This document shows, piece by piece, positions 52,858-61,723 of a stretch of DNA of 62,027 nucleotides (position 1 is the stretch's first letter; each line of letters starts with the position of its first letter). Made by a program: the position numbers and the translations under genes. Origin of the DNA: an uncultured Parabacteroides sp. (lineage in GTDB: Bacteria > Bacteroidota > Bacteroidia > Bacteroidales > Tannerellaceae); contig CAJTMR010000020.1 in NCBI GenBank assembly GCA_910577325.1, forward strand, positions 1-62,027, read 5' to 3'. A model generated the notes under the pieces. That model did not search any database, was not told where the DNA came from, and was given only the letters and a program-made list of their open reading frames with translations.

Positions 52858-54143
52858 GGGAACTCTTCACGACCATCGGCACACGCTACCTGATTGCCAT
52901 CCTGAACCTGGCACTGATCTTCATCAACGCCAAAGTACTGGGAGTCGAAGGAGTCGGGCTGGTCGGGTTGATTCTGGCGACAGTAGGAATCGCAACCATG
53001 TTCTGCGGAATATTGGCAGGAAACACAATCGTCTATTTCATGAACCGCTATTCCATGCAAGCCGTATTCTTACCCTCTTACTGCTGGACACCGGTCGGAG
53101 CAGGTATCGCTTGTGGCTGCATGGCCATCCTCGGAGTGTTTCCCGAAGGGTATGCCCTTGATATTTATATTCTTTCCATCCTGACCTCCCTCGTTACAGC
53201 GAACTCCCGTTTTCTGTTAGGAAAGAATCATATCTTCGGATTCAATCTGACTTTCGTCTTGCAAGGAGGATTACTATTCTTCGCGCTGCTATTCCTCTAT
53301 TACGGATTGAAGATACAGAACGTAACCGCCTATCTGTGGGGAATGTATTTCACAAACGGCATTGCATTCCTCGTCAGCCTCTTCCTGCTCCTGCCGTTTC
53401 TGAACAAAAAAGAGGCAGATCCCCGTAAGGGACGCTCCCAATACGCTCTTTTGCAAGAGATGTTCGCCTACGGACTTTGGGGAAGTGCAGACAATATAGC
53501 CGAAATTCTGACTACCCGCCTCAACTATTTCCTGATCAAACAGTTTGCAGGGTTAGGTAGCGTCGGGTTATTGGATGCAGGAACCAAAATGTCCGAAAGT
53601 GTCTGGCACATCAATCGCAGCATCGGCTTTATCACATACAGCCACATTGCCCAAACACATAATCACGAAGAGCAAAAACAAATCACGCTCCGGTTCTTCA
53701 AACTAACCTTTTGTGCCGTAACGCTTGCGACCGGTTGCATTCTTCTGATACCGGAATGGATCTATACGGATTATCTGTTCAGTAACGAGTTTGCAGGGAT
53801 GCACAATGTCATCACAGGACTGTCAGCCGGAATCATAGCGCTGGCCTGCAACAGCATACTATGCCAATATTTTACCGGAAGCGGTCAAATACGCTACAGC
53901 GCAGTCAGTTCTTTTGTCGGTTTGATAAGCCTGCTTGGTTCGGGCTACCTGCTGATTCCGCACTACGGAGTGTTCGGATCGGCCATCAGTTCCAGTATCG
54001 CATTCTGCACCATGCTGGCATTCTCCATGATTATCTTCTGTTGGAAAACGAAAGCTCGACCAAAGGACTTTCTGATCAGTAAAGAGAATGTGAAACTCGT
54101 ACTCCGGAAGCTCCGGTTGACACATGACGGCAGCCAATCCTGA
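52854..54143 (+). CDS. Polysaccharide flippase (Wzx/MATE-like, MOP superfamily)
   Basis: A 429-residue multi-spanning membrane protein with about 12 hydrophobic segments. It starts MRELFTTIGTRYLIAILNLA and has the Wzx-like first loop AKVLGVEGVGLVGLI. Members flip lipid-linked oligosaccharides across the inner membrane for surface polysaccharide assembly. There are no glycosyltransferase neighbours here, so the cargo is unknown. It overlaps the argE-like gene by 4 bp and converges on the EnvC-like gene, leaving a gap of only 34 bp. Confidence 0.85.
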   Translation: MRELFTTIGTRYLIAILNLALIFINAKVLGVEGVGLVGLILATVGIATMFCGILAGNTIVYFMNRYSMQAVFLPSYCWTPVGAGIACGCMAILGVFPEGYALDIYILSILTSLVTANSRFLLGKNHIFGFNLTFVLQGGLLFFALLFLYYGLKIQNVTAYLWGMYFTNGIAFLVSLFLLLPFLNKKEADPRKGRSQYALLQEMFAYGLWGSADNIAEILTTRLNYFLIKQFAGLGSVGLLDAGTKMSESVWHINRSIGFITYSHIAQTHNHEEQKQITLRFFKLTFCAVTLATGCILLIPEWIYTDYLFSNEFAGMHNVITGLSAGIIALACNSILCQYFTGSGQIRYSAVSSFVGLISLLGSGYLLIPHYGVFGSAISSSIAFCTMLAFSMIIFCWKTKARPKDFLISKENVKLVLRKLRLTHDGSQS

Positions 54144-54177
54144 CACAACCCCTGATCAACCTTGATATGCCTTTTCG

Positions 54178-55509
54178 TCAATCTAACCACAGAGCCGGAT
54201 TCAATTTCGTTTTTTCTTTCCAAAGCTGGAAATGAAGGATCGTGGCATTGCCATCCTCGGTATCGGTAAAGATCTTTCCGATCGCCTGGCGGATGCTTAC
54301 CTTATCGCCTGCTTTCACATAAACCTGGCTCAAGTTGCTATATACCGTCAAGTAATTTCCGTGACGAATAATGACCGAATTGTTATATCCCGGAACAACG
54401 AACACGCGCGTCACCTCGCCATTGAACACCGCACGAGCATCCGCACCCGGAGAGGTCTGGATATCGATACCGCTGTTATTCGTACGGACATACTTCAGTT
54501 CCTGATGCTGCTGCTCGCCAAAGGCAGCGACAATCGTATGGCGGCCAGATACAGGATAAGGCAGACGGCCCTTATTGCCTGCAAAATCATCGGACAAGCG
54601 TTTCTCGGCCTTTGTCATGGCATACCCGCCTTTGGTGTCGGCGACGCGTTCTTCACGGGCCGGTTCTGTCTCCGGAGCAGCATCTGGCACTTTCTTTCCT
54701 GAAGCAGCCGCCTTTTCACGCGCCAAGCGGTTCCTTTCAGCGCGAGCAACACGTTCGCGGGCAGCTTTGGCCTCAGCTTCGGCACGGGCGATTTCTTCAG
54801 CTATCTGTTTCTCGATCTGGCGATTCAGGGCATCAGCCTGCTTCTGTTTTTGTTTCAGGTCGGCCTGTAACTGCTTTTGTTTCTTATTTAACTGCTGTAC
54901 TTCTTCCTTCTGATTCGATTCTTCTGTCTGAAGCTTGCGGCTTTCATCCTCACGCACACCCAATAAAGCGTTCTTCTCGGCACGCGTCTTTTCCAGTTCT
55001 TTCTGCTTACCGGCAATCTCCTTCTGTTTATCGATTATTGCGGATGCCTGCTTCTTCTGCCAGCCTGCGTACTCGCGAAGATAACGCATACGACGTAGGG
55101 ACTGGGCAAAATTGTCGGCAGAAAGGATAAACAGCAACTTATCCTGTGAACTACGGCGCTTGTATATGCTTTGAACTGATTTACCGTAATTCTGCCGTTT
55201 ATTCCCCAATTCTTTTTCCAGTTGAGAGATATTCCGTTGCGAAACAACTATTTGCTTATCTATTTCACTGATCTCCTGATTCAAAAGGTTAATGACCTGT
55301 TTACGAGAAAGGATCTGTTTGGAAAGCAAGTTCAGCCGGTTCAGCGAGTTACGCGCCGTCTGCCGCGTCTCGTCCAATAACTGGCTGGTCATCTCAATCT
55401 CGGCAAGTGCAGCTTTACGCCGCTCTTCGAGTTCGCGCACTCTTGCCGAATTCTGTGCGAAAACAGAATCTATCGACAATACGAATATGACGAACCAGAA
55501 ATATCTCAT
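54178..55509 (-). CDS. EnvC-like murein hydrolase activator with degenerate LytM domain
   Basis: A 443-residue exported protein (signal MRYFWFVIFVLSIDSVFA). Residues about 20-260 form long coiled coils (for example KEEVQQLNKKQKQLQADLKQ), then an Ala/Arg-rich linker and a C-terminal LytM/M23 domain (about 320-443). The zinc-binding HxxxD motif of active M23 enzymes reads NNSGIDIQ (Asn in place of His), and the HxH motif reads LHFQL. The domain is therefore probably inactive as a protease and works, like E. coli EnvC, by activating an amidase during cell division. It is the last of four genes, 1 bp after the DUF4292 gene. Confidence 0.88.
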   Translation of the reverse strand: MRYFWFVIFVLSIDSVFAQNSARVRELEERRKAALAEIEMTSQLLDETRQTARNSLNRLNLLSKQILSRKQVINLLNQEISEIDKQIVVSQRNISQLEKELGNKRQNYGKSVQSIYKRRSSQDKLLFILSADNFAQSLRRMRYLREYAGWQKKQASAIIDKQKEIAGKQKELEKTRAEKNALLGVREDESRKLQTEESNQKEEVQQLNKKQKQLQADLKQKQKQADALNRQIEKQIAEEIARAEAEAKAARERVARAERNRLAREKAAASGKKVPDAAPETEPAREERVADTKGGYAMTKAEKRLSDDFAGNKGRLPYPVSGRHTIVAAFGEQQHQELKYVRTNNSGIDIQTSPGADARAVFNGEVTRVFVVPGYNNSVIIRHGNYLTVYSNLSQVYVKAGDKVSIRQAIGKIFTDTEDGNATILHFQLWKEKTKLNPALWLD

Positions 55510-55510
55510 T

Positions 55511-56350
55511 CTACATTTTATTACTACCCAACGATTTGAGGATCTGAGCCAATGTTATACGTTTATATTTGGAAGGAACGGAAGAATCCATTTTTACTGG
55601 GACATCCGTCTGCATGCGAGAAAAATGCAATGTTATTCCTCCTTGTGAAACACCATCCTTCATCACCTGAACATCCATCTTCATTGGAAACGGTTGTCCG
55701 TCCCCCAGGCGAAAATCAGCATAGTCCCATTGTAGAGCGTAACGGTTCGAAGGTTCGGCAATACAGGTTGAAAGAATCTTCTCCTCACCGTCCGCCAGAA
55801 AGGTATATAGCAGCCCCATCACATCTTTCACCCGTATTTCGGCTGCGAGTCCTTCCTGTTTCAACTCAAAACGACCATACTGCTTCGGACTGATCTCCTG
55901 TTGTCCGGGAAGGAACAGATGATTGGTAAACAAAGCCTGCAGATTATAGAAATTAAAATCGATCGGTGTCTGCCCTTTCAAGTTGGCATAATTATCAGCC
56001 ACATAGCACTTGTTCATGCGGTCGATCACCTTTACACTATCCACACTGATCTCGGCACGGAAAACCTCGATACCCAAAAAAGGTTGTACGGACAACTGAA
56101 AAGCGCTGTCTTTTACCATCTTCAAGTCCACACGAGAACTCACACTGTTGCCCGGCAGATTCAAATCCACATTCAGGCGAGCGGTCAAAGTTTCGTACTT
56201 GAATGCCTGCTTCTGTATAAGCGCGAAAAATTCATCATGCGCTTTCGTCCCGCCTGCTTCGACCGTAGCGATTTTCCTGGTCGATTTACAGCCCGTAAAC
56301 GACAAGCCGATAATTAGAACCAGTGCAAATATTAGGCTTATCTTATTCAT
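55511..56350 (-). CDS. DUF4292 lipoprotein
   Basis: A 279-residue lipoprotein (lipobox FTGCKS, Cys about residue 20). The family is conserved in Bacteroidetes beside the EnvC-like gene and a TPR gene. Its beta-rich body, with NVDLNLPGNSVSSRVDLKMV and VQPFLGIEVFRAEI, resembles LolA/LolB-like lipid carriers, but no function is established to my knowledge. The start overlaps the TPR gene end by 8 bp and the stop is 1 bp from the next start, so these genes are tightly coupled. Confidence 0.86.
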   Translation of the reverse strand: MNKISLIFALVLIIGLSFTGCKSTRKIATVEAGGTKAHDEFFALIQKQAFKYETLTARLNVDLNLPGNSVSSRVDLKMVKDSAFQLSVQPFLGIEVFRAEISVDSVKVIDRMNKCYVADNYANLKGQTPIDFNFYNLQALFTNHLFLPGQQEISPKQYGRFELKQEGLAAEIRVKDVMGLLYTFLADGEEKILSTCIAEPSNRYALQWDYADFRLGDGQPFPMKMDVQVMKDGVSQGGITLHFSRMQTDVPVKMDSSVPSKYKRITLAQILKSLGSNKM

Positions 56351-58118
56351 TCCCGACCTCCTCTTCTATATAGTTCCCTTCTGCGATCTTACGATCCAGC
56401 ACATCGCTCTCTTTTCCCATCTCCTTTGCTTTCTTCCACTGTTCAAGCGCCTTTTCCTTCTCTCCGCTCATAAAAAGGATATCGCCGTAATGGTCCACCA
56501 GCTCGAAACTTTTAGTCGTATCCTTGGCAAGTGCACTTTCTATGTATATCTTGGCAAGCGTATAGTTTCCCTGTACAAAAAATATCCAAGCATATGTGTC
56601 GAGGTAAGTCGAATTGTCCGGTTCCAGTTTGACCGCTAACGCGCTCATCCGCTCCGCCTTCTTTAAGTCTTTCTTTTCCAACGAAAGGAAATAGGCATAA
56701 TTATTAAGAACAACTACATTTTTATCATTGTATTTCAATGCTTCGTCATACGCCTTATAAGTTTCCGGCATATTCTTGATCTGATAGTAAATATCACCTA
56801 TCTGCCCGTAAAAATCCGATTTCAATCCGATATTCGTCTCCGGGATAATCTCCAGACCCGTTTTATAAGTATCCAAAGCTTCCTGATACTTTTCCTGCTG
56901 GAAATAAGCGATCCCAAGATAAAAATAATACTCTGGTGCATCAGGGAAAAGTTCCTGGCAACGGGTACAGATACGGATCATTTCAGGAATATCTTCAGAC
57001 TTCAATGCCAAGTTCAAAAGTTGTTGCCAAGCAGTAACATCCGAAGGTTCCATCTCGGTAATCAGTTGAAATTGAAAACGAGCCTCGTCAGCTTTTCCCT
57101 GCGTAAACAGCAAGCTACCATACATTTGTTTCAGATGAGTATCTTCCGGATGCTGCTCCAGCAATGCCTGGAAAAGGACATTCGCGCTTTCGGTTCCCTT
57201 TTTCGTCTGTTGCAGTTTCAGAATATAACGGGACAGAATACCGACTTTCGTATCAACATCCAGCTTCTCATTCACCAATGCATTGCGTATCTGCGTCTCG
57301 GCGGCATCCTTATTACCGACAACTTCATAATAGTTAGCCATAGAAACAATATAATAAGGACTTTTCGGATCGATTTCGTATGCCTTCTGATAATATTTCA
57401 AGGCTTTGACCGTATCGCTCTTTTCGAGGTGGAGATCACCCAAAATTATCTGATAACGAGATTCCATTGGAAACTTGGCAGCAAGCTTTTCCACCTCTTT
57501 GAACGCATTGCCTGCTTGCTCCAACGCATTATACAATTTATATTTTTGCATGGAAAGGACTTCACTCATGCCGATAGACGATTCGAGAGCGTCATAAGCA
57601 TCAATCGCCTTTCCGATTTCACCTTTCTGCGTAAGCGCATCCGCCAGATAATAGTTCAATTCCGGCTTTCCAGGATAATCTTTTACAAGTTTCTCATACT
57701 CTTCCGCCGCTTCGCCGAACATACCAAGATTACGGCTCATTGTCGCCAATGCCAGCCGATAAGTAAAATTATCGGAACTGTAAGCCACCGCACGCCGCAA
57801 CATCTCCAGCGACTTTTCCGGCCGGTCCAGTTGAGCATAAAACGAAGAAAGCTCGTATAAGACGGCCGATGCAGTCGAGTCAATAGCCAGACAATGATTG
57901 AAAGCATCATAAGCGGCATCGAATTTTCCGGCTGCTTTCAAGTTCAGCCCTTCATAGAAGAAGTAATCGAATTTCCGCTGATCCTCGACACTTACTTTAT
58001 CCGGCCCCGACGATGTTTCCACCTTCGCATTCTGATCCTGCGCTCTCAACGATTGCGAACTCCCGATCAGGAATAATAGAAAAGATATCGAGATCAGAGA
58101 CTTTAGTATCTCTCCCAT
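56343..58118 (-). CDS. Exported tetratricopeptide-repeat protein
   Basis: A 591-residue protein with a signal peptide (LISISFLLFLIGSSQSLRAQ) and at least ten TPR motifs from about residue 50 to 570; clear units include AFNHCLAIDSTASAVLYELS, YQKAYEIDPKSPYYIVSMAN and TYKTGLEIIPETNIG. TPR proteins act as assembly or interaction scaffolds, so this one probably works in the cell envelope. It lies between dut (30 bp upstream) and the DUF4292 gene (8-bp overlap). That neighbourhood suggests an envelope or divisome role shared with the EnvC-like protein. Confidence 0.9.
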   Translation of the reverse strand: MGEILKSLISISFLLFLIGSSQSLRAQDQNAKVETSSGPDKVSVEDQRKFDYFFYEGLNLKAAGKFDAAYDAFNHCLAIDSTASAVLYELSSFYAQLDRPEKSLEMLRRAVAYSSDNFTYRLALATMSRNLGMFGEAAEEYEKLVKDYPGKPELNYYLADALTQKGEIGKAIDAYDALESSIGMSEVLSMQKYKLYNALEQAGNAFKEVEKLAAKFPMESRYQIILGDLHLEKSDTVKALKYYQKAYEIDPKSPYYIVSMANYYEVVGNKDAAETQIRNALVNEKLDVDTKVGILSRYILKLQQTKKGTESANVLFQALLEQHPEDTHLKQMYGSLLFTQGKADEARFQFQLITEMEPSDVTAWQQLLNLALKSEDIPEMIRICTRCQELFPDAPEYYFYLGIAYFQQEKYQEALDTYKTGLEIIPETNIGLKSDFYGQIGDIYYQIKNMPETYKAYDEALKYNDKNVVVLNNYAYFLSLEKKDLKKAERMSALAVKLEPDNSTYLDTYAWIFFVQGNYTLAKIYIESALAKDTTKSFELVDHYGDILFMSGEKEKALEQWKKAKEMGKESDVLDRKIAEGNYIEEEVGNE

Positions 58119-58148
58119 ATTTTCTAACTCTTAATTTTTAATTCTCAA

Positions 58149-58580
58149 TTATCTCCCCGTGTGACCAAAACCGCCAGCCCCCCGTTCGGTGTCGTCCAAC
58201 ACTTCCACCGGTCGCCAAACGACCTGGCTGTGAGTCGTGACCACCATCTGGCAAATACGTTCCCCATCGTTGATGGTAAACGGTTCGGATGAGAGATTTA
58301 CCAGAATTATGCCGATCTCACCGCGATAGTCCGCATCAATAGTGCCCGGCGTGTTCAACAATGTGATGCCATGTTTCAATGCCAAGCCACTACGAGGACG
58401 CATCTGTGCCTCATAGCCTTCCGGCAATGCGATATATAATCCGGTCGGTATCAGTTTCCGCTCGAGGGGATTCAAAACTACCGGTTCCGTCAAATTTGCA
58501 CGAATGTCCATTCCTGCCGACAGCGGAGTCGCATATCCCGGCAGCGGATGGTGTGACTTATTGATGATCTTTACTTCCAT
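58149..58580 (-). CDS. dut: Deoxyuridine 5'-triphosphate nucleotidohydrolase
   Basis: A 143-residue trimeric dUTPase that splits dUTP to dUMP, keeping uracil out of DNA and feeding thymidylate synthesis. The five family motifs are visible: TPLSAGMDIRANL (about 18-30), MRPRSGLALKHG (about 60), NTPGTIDADYRGEIGIILVN (76-95), GERICQMVV (about 105) and the C-terminal P-loop-like RGAGGFGHTG. The length is normal. It heads a minus-strand operon with the TPR, DUF4292 and EnvC-like genes and has a promoter box at 58601-58608. Confidence 0.97.
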   Translation of the reverse strand: MEVKIINKSHHPLPGYATPLSAGMDIRANLTEPVVLNPLERKLIPTGLYIALPEGYEAQMRPRSGLALKHGITLLNTPGTIDADYRGEIGIILVNLSSEPFTINDGERICQMVVTTHSQVVWRPVEVLDDTERGAGGFGHTGR

Positions 58581-58600
58581 AATCTCTATTTATTTCCGGG

Positions 58601-58608
58601 CAAATTTA
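58601..58608 (-). promoter_or_regulatory. Promoter -7 box for dut
   Basis: The minus strand reads TAAATTTG, a TAnnTTTG match, about 20 bp before the dut start codon at 58580. Confidence 0.55.
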
Positions 58609-58875
58609 CGCAAATATCCCTGAAGTATTCTCATGATTTTAGATTTATTAATTCAGGGACAAGGCAGGCACAAAGATTATTAGAAAAGATATTTGAAAGA
58701 ATTTTAACACTCATCCGTAAACGAGGTATCAAATAACAATTCGGTACTGTACATTTTCCTTAGTTTCCCTTCATAATATCTTTGTAAAACAAGATATATA
58801 AAGCCTGTATCTGTTATTTCAGCGCGATTACCCTATAAGACAAACAAGATATATACGTATATTGTTCTTTTTCAT

Positions 58876-58883
58876 TATATTTG
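58876..58883 (+). promoter_or_regulatory. Promoter -7 box for the GH92 gene
   Basis: TATATTTG matches TAnnTTTG and lies 45 bp before the start codon at 58929. A clear -33 box is not seen. The remaining gap (58581-58928) has no other recognisable feature. Confidence 0.55.
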
Positions 58884-58928
58884 TATCCATCATTCGTTCA
58901 TTTCGAAATATAACACAAATAATATAAC

Positions 58929-61190
58929 ATGAAGAAAACAATCCTATTCCTCCAAGCTGCAGCACTGGGGCTTTTGACAGCCTGTAGCCAGCCTTCCGGT
59001 GAAGGACAACTATGCAATGAGATCCAGTATGTGAACCCATTTATCGGAACTGGGTTTCACGGGCATACCTTTCCTGGTGTTACCCGTCCTTTTGCACTCG
59101 TACAGGTCAGTCCCGATACACATATCATGGGCTGGGATGCCAGTAGCGGATATCATTATGATGACAACCAGATATACGCTTTCAGCCATACGCATCTGTC
59201 TGGCACGGGTATCGGCGACCTAGGAGATGTGGCAATATTGCCTTTCTCCGGTGGTGACTCCATCAAGCCGATAGCGACCTTCAAAAAGGAGACGGAAAAA
59301 GCAGCACCGGGCTATTATGCAGTACGTCTCGACAATTTCGGGATTAATGTGGAACTGACCAGTACAAACCGCGTCGGGTTCCATAAATACACATACGATA
59401 ATCCGAAAGACCGCCGCGTCCTTCTCGATCTCGGCCATGTGCTGCAACCAAACTGGGGACATAAGCTAATAGGGAACGAATATCTTTTTGTAAACGATTC
59501 GACGGTGGAAGGAACCATCAAGACACAGGGATGGGCGCATTTCCATTCCGTCTCTTACCGGATAACCTTCTCTGAACCGATCGAAACGCTATACCAGTAT
59601 ATCGACGGGAATTTGCGTAAGGATTCGTTGTTTTTGCGTCTCAACACACCGGGAGACCTAAAATTCCATTACAAATTTGCAGAGAACGACAAGCCGCTCT
59701 ATGTAAAAGTGGCGATTTCTCCTGTTGATACGGATGGTGCGGAAAGAAATATGCAGGCAGAGCTACCGGAATGGAATTTCGACGCTACACGAAACGAATC
59801 CGCGCATATCTGGAACAAAGCTTTAAACGATATCCAGATCGAAAGCTCTGATCCGAAAGTGATGGTGAACTTCTACACGGCTCTCTATCACACAATGATT
59901 GCGCCATACGTTTATCAAGATGTAGACGGACGTTACCTGGGAATGGACAAAAAAGTACACCGGGCGGAACTTGGCTATATGAACTATTCCGTCTTCTCAC
60001 TTTGGGACACGTTCCGCGCCTTACATCCGCTAATGACGATCATCCAACCCAAACGAGCCGCCGACTGGGGAAAAGTGCTCGTGCAAGGATACAAAGAAGG
60101 AGGAATACTCCCAAAATGGCCGTTAGCTTCCAGTTATACAGGTTGCATGGTAGGTTATCCGGCAGTCTCCATACTGGCTGATCTGGTAACTAAAGACTTA
60201 GCGGAAGACGATCTGGATGTTTGGGTCGAAGCAGGTGTCCGTTCTTCTGTCTATAGGGAAGATCTGGCAGAAAAATTCAAAGGAACACGTGAGCTGGATT
60301 TGATTACCCGCCACCCTTATTATAAAGAGAAATACGGATTTGTTCCGGCCGACTCAGTTCCCGAGTCTGTTTCTTGGGGATTGGAAATGGCCTACTACGA
60401 CTGGTGTATCTCCCAGATAGCCACCAAAGCGGGTAATACGGAACTGGCTAAAGAGTATGCTACAAAAGCCGCATACTACAAACACTATTTGGACCCGGAA
60501 ACCAAGATGATGCGCGGAATAATGGGCGATGGTTCTTTCCGCACACCGTTCAATCCTCGTTATTCTTCACACATGAAAAGCGATTATACTGAAGGGAATG
60601 CCTTTCAATGGAGTTTCTTTGTCCCTCATGATATGGACAAATTCATCGAGACGATCGGAGGCAAACAGGAACTGGAAACGCGTTTAGATACATTGTTTAC
60701 CACCTCTTCCCAAGTTGACGGTGAAGAAGCTTCCGGTGATATCACCGGTCTGATCGGCCAATATGCCCACGGTAACGAACCGAGCCATCACATGGCTTAT
60801 CTCTACAACTGGACGGATGCCCCTTGGAAAGGACAGGAACGTCTGGACCAGATCATGCAGAATTTCTATACCAACGAACCAGACGGCATCATTGGGAACG
60901 AGGACTGCGGGCAGATGTCAGCCTGGTATGTGATGAGTGCGCTAGGCTTATACCAAGTCGCTCCCGGTATTCCGGTTTATACATTAGGCCGTCCGATGAT
61001 CAATAAAGCACTTATTCGGGTAAAAGGCGGGATATTCAAAATCCAGGTGAAAAACAACAGTGCAGCCAACAAATACATCAAAAAAGTTAGACTGAACAAC
61101 AAAGAACTCAAAACCCTGTTCATCAACCACAACGACATCATAAAAGGAGGCGAACTGGAGTTTATCATGACCGATCAACCGGTAAAGTAA
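58929..61190 (+). CDS. GH92 alpha-mannosidase lipoprotein
   Basis: A 753-residue exo-alpha-mannosidase with a lipoprotein signal (ALGLLTACS, Cys about residue 19). The N-terminal beta-sandwich carries the family signature VNPFIGTGFHGHTFPGVTRP (about 35-54) and ISPVDTDGAERN. The (alpha/alpha)6 domain has VFSLWDTFRALHPLMTI (about 350), YTEGNAFQWSFFVPHD (about 555), GNEPSHHMAYLYNW (about 615) and GNEDCGQMSAWYVMSALG (about 655), regions that hold the catalytic acid, base and calcium site. GH92 enzymes trim mannose from N-glycans or yeast mannan. It is a stand-alone gene with its own promoter and terminator. Confidence 0.95.
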   Translation: MKKTILFLQAAALGLLTACSQPSGEGQLCNEIQYVNPFIGTGFHGHTFPGVTRPFALVQVSPDTHIMGWDASSGYHYDDNQIYAFSHTHLSGTGIGDLGDVAILPFSGGDSIKPIATFKKETEKAAPGYYAVRLDNFGINVELTSTNRVGFHKYTYDNPKDRRVLLDLGHVLQPNWGHKLIGNEYLFVNDSTVEGTIKTQGWAHFHSVSYRITFSEPIETLYQYIDGNLRKDSLFLRLNTPGDLKFHYKFAENDKPLYVKVAISPVDTDGAERNMQAELPEWNFDATRNESAHIWNKALNDIQIESSDPKVMVNFYTALYHTMIAPYVYQDVDGRYLGMDKKVHRAELGYMNYSVFSLWDTFRALHPLMTIIQPKRAADWGKVLVQGYKEGGILPKWPLASSYTGCMVGYPAVSILADLVTKDLAEDDLDVWVEAGVRSSVYREDLAEKFKGTRELDLITRHPYYKEKYGFVPADSVPESVSWGLEMAYYDWCISQIATKAGNTELAKEYATKAAYYKHYLDPETKMMRGIMGDGSFRTPFNPRYSSHMKSDYTEGNAFQWSFFVPHDMDKFIETIGGKQELETRLDTLFTTSSQVDGEEASGDITGLIGQYAHGNEPSHHMAYLYNWTDAPWKGQERLDQIMQNFYTNEPDGIIGNEDCGQMSAWYVMSALGLYQVAPGIPVYTLGRPMINKALIRVKGGIFKIQVKNNSAANKYIKKVRLNNKELKTLFINHNDIIKGGELEFIMTDQPVK

Positions 61191-61201
61191 ATTCTTATAA
61201 A

Positions 61202-61257
61202 GAAACACACAAAACAAAGGACGGATCAGTGTACAGATCCGTCCTTTGTTTTGTGTT
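61202..61257. terminator. Terminator after the GH92 gene
   Basis: AAAACAAAGGACGGATC (61211-61227) pairs perfectly with GATCCGTCCTTTGTTTT (61236-61252), extended by flanking complementary bases. The T-rich 3' side suits the plus strand; the stem is symmetrical and could act both ways. Confidence 0.88.
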
Positions 61258-61291
61258 CACCTATCAACAACCAAATTAAAAGACTTTATCC

Positions 61292-61475
61292 AGAGCTTGT
61301 TAAAGTTTTATTCAATAACATCCTGATTTAAGGTTTTCTTGATAATATTGTCAATGTGTTTCTTCTAAATCCGTATAATACATAATTATTTGAAGTTTGA
61401 TAACCAAAAACAATCATTTTGACGGAAAGAGGAAACACGCTTTTTATTTCAAACTACAAAATTTAAACAGGATCT
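61292..61475. repeat. Palindromic-ended intergenic element, second copy
   Basis: About 184 bp with ends AGAGCTTGTTAAAGTTT and AAATTTAAACAGGATCT, resembling the ends of the element at 5503-5673 in position, sequence and orientation. The interior differs and forms no single long hairpin. In both copies TCTAAG follows the right end and a promoter box lies shortly downstream. Confidence 0.4.
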
Positions 61476-61486
61476 AAGTAAATAAA

Positions 61487-61517
61487 TTTGGATTATAAGA
61501 ATATTTTCCTACCTTTG
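61487..61517 (+). promoter_or_regulatory. Promoter of the initiator tRNA gene
   Basis: TTTG (-33) at 61487-61490 and TACCTTTG (-7) at 61510-61517 are separated by 19 bp. This is the best Bacteroidetes-type promoter in the window, about 30 bp before the tRNA. Confidence 0.8.
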
Positions 61518-61549
61518 TACTCACAATCAGGAATGATTGCAATCTACAT

Positions 61550-61621
<72 letters not shown>

Positions 61622-61640
61622 CTTTTTAAGGAATAAGTAT

Positions 61641-61675
61641 AAAAGAGGTGTACAAGACTGTACACCTCTTTTGCT
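61641..61675. terminator. Terminator after the initiator tRNA
   Basis: AAAAGAGGTGTACA (61641-61654) pairs perfectly with TGTACACCTCTTTT (61659-61672) around a 4-base loop. Flanking A and T runs make it suitable for both strands, including the transposase-like ORF on the minus strand. Confidence 0.88.
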
Positions 61676-61723
61676 ATTTGGGCTTAATATGCAAAAAGTA
61701 GGGGTCAGTAGAAATTTAATTCC

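Noticed and set aside
57021..57860. 279-codon plus-strand frame
   Set aside because: Antisense to the TPR gene and without features of its own.
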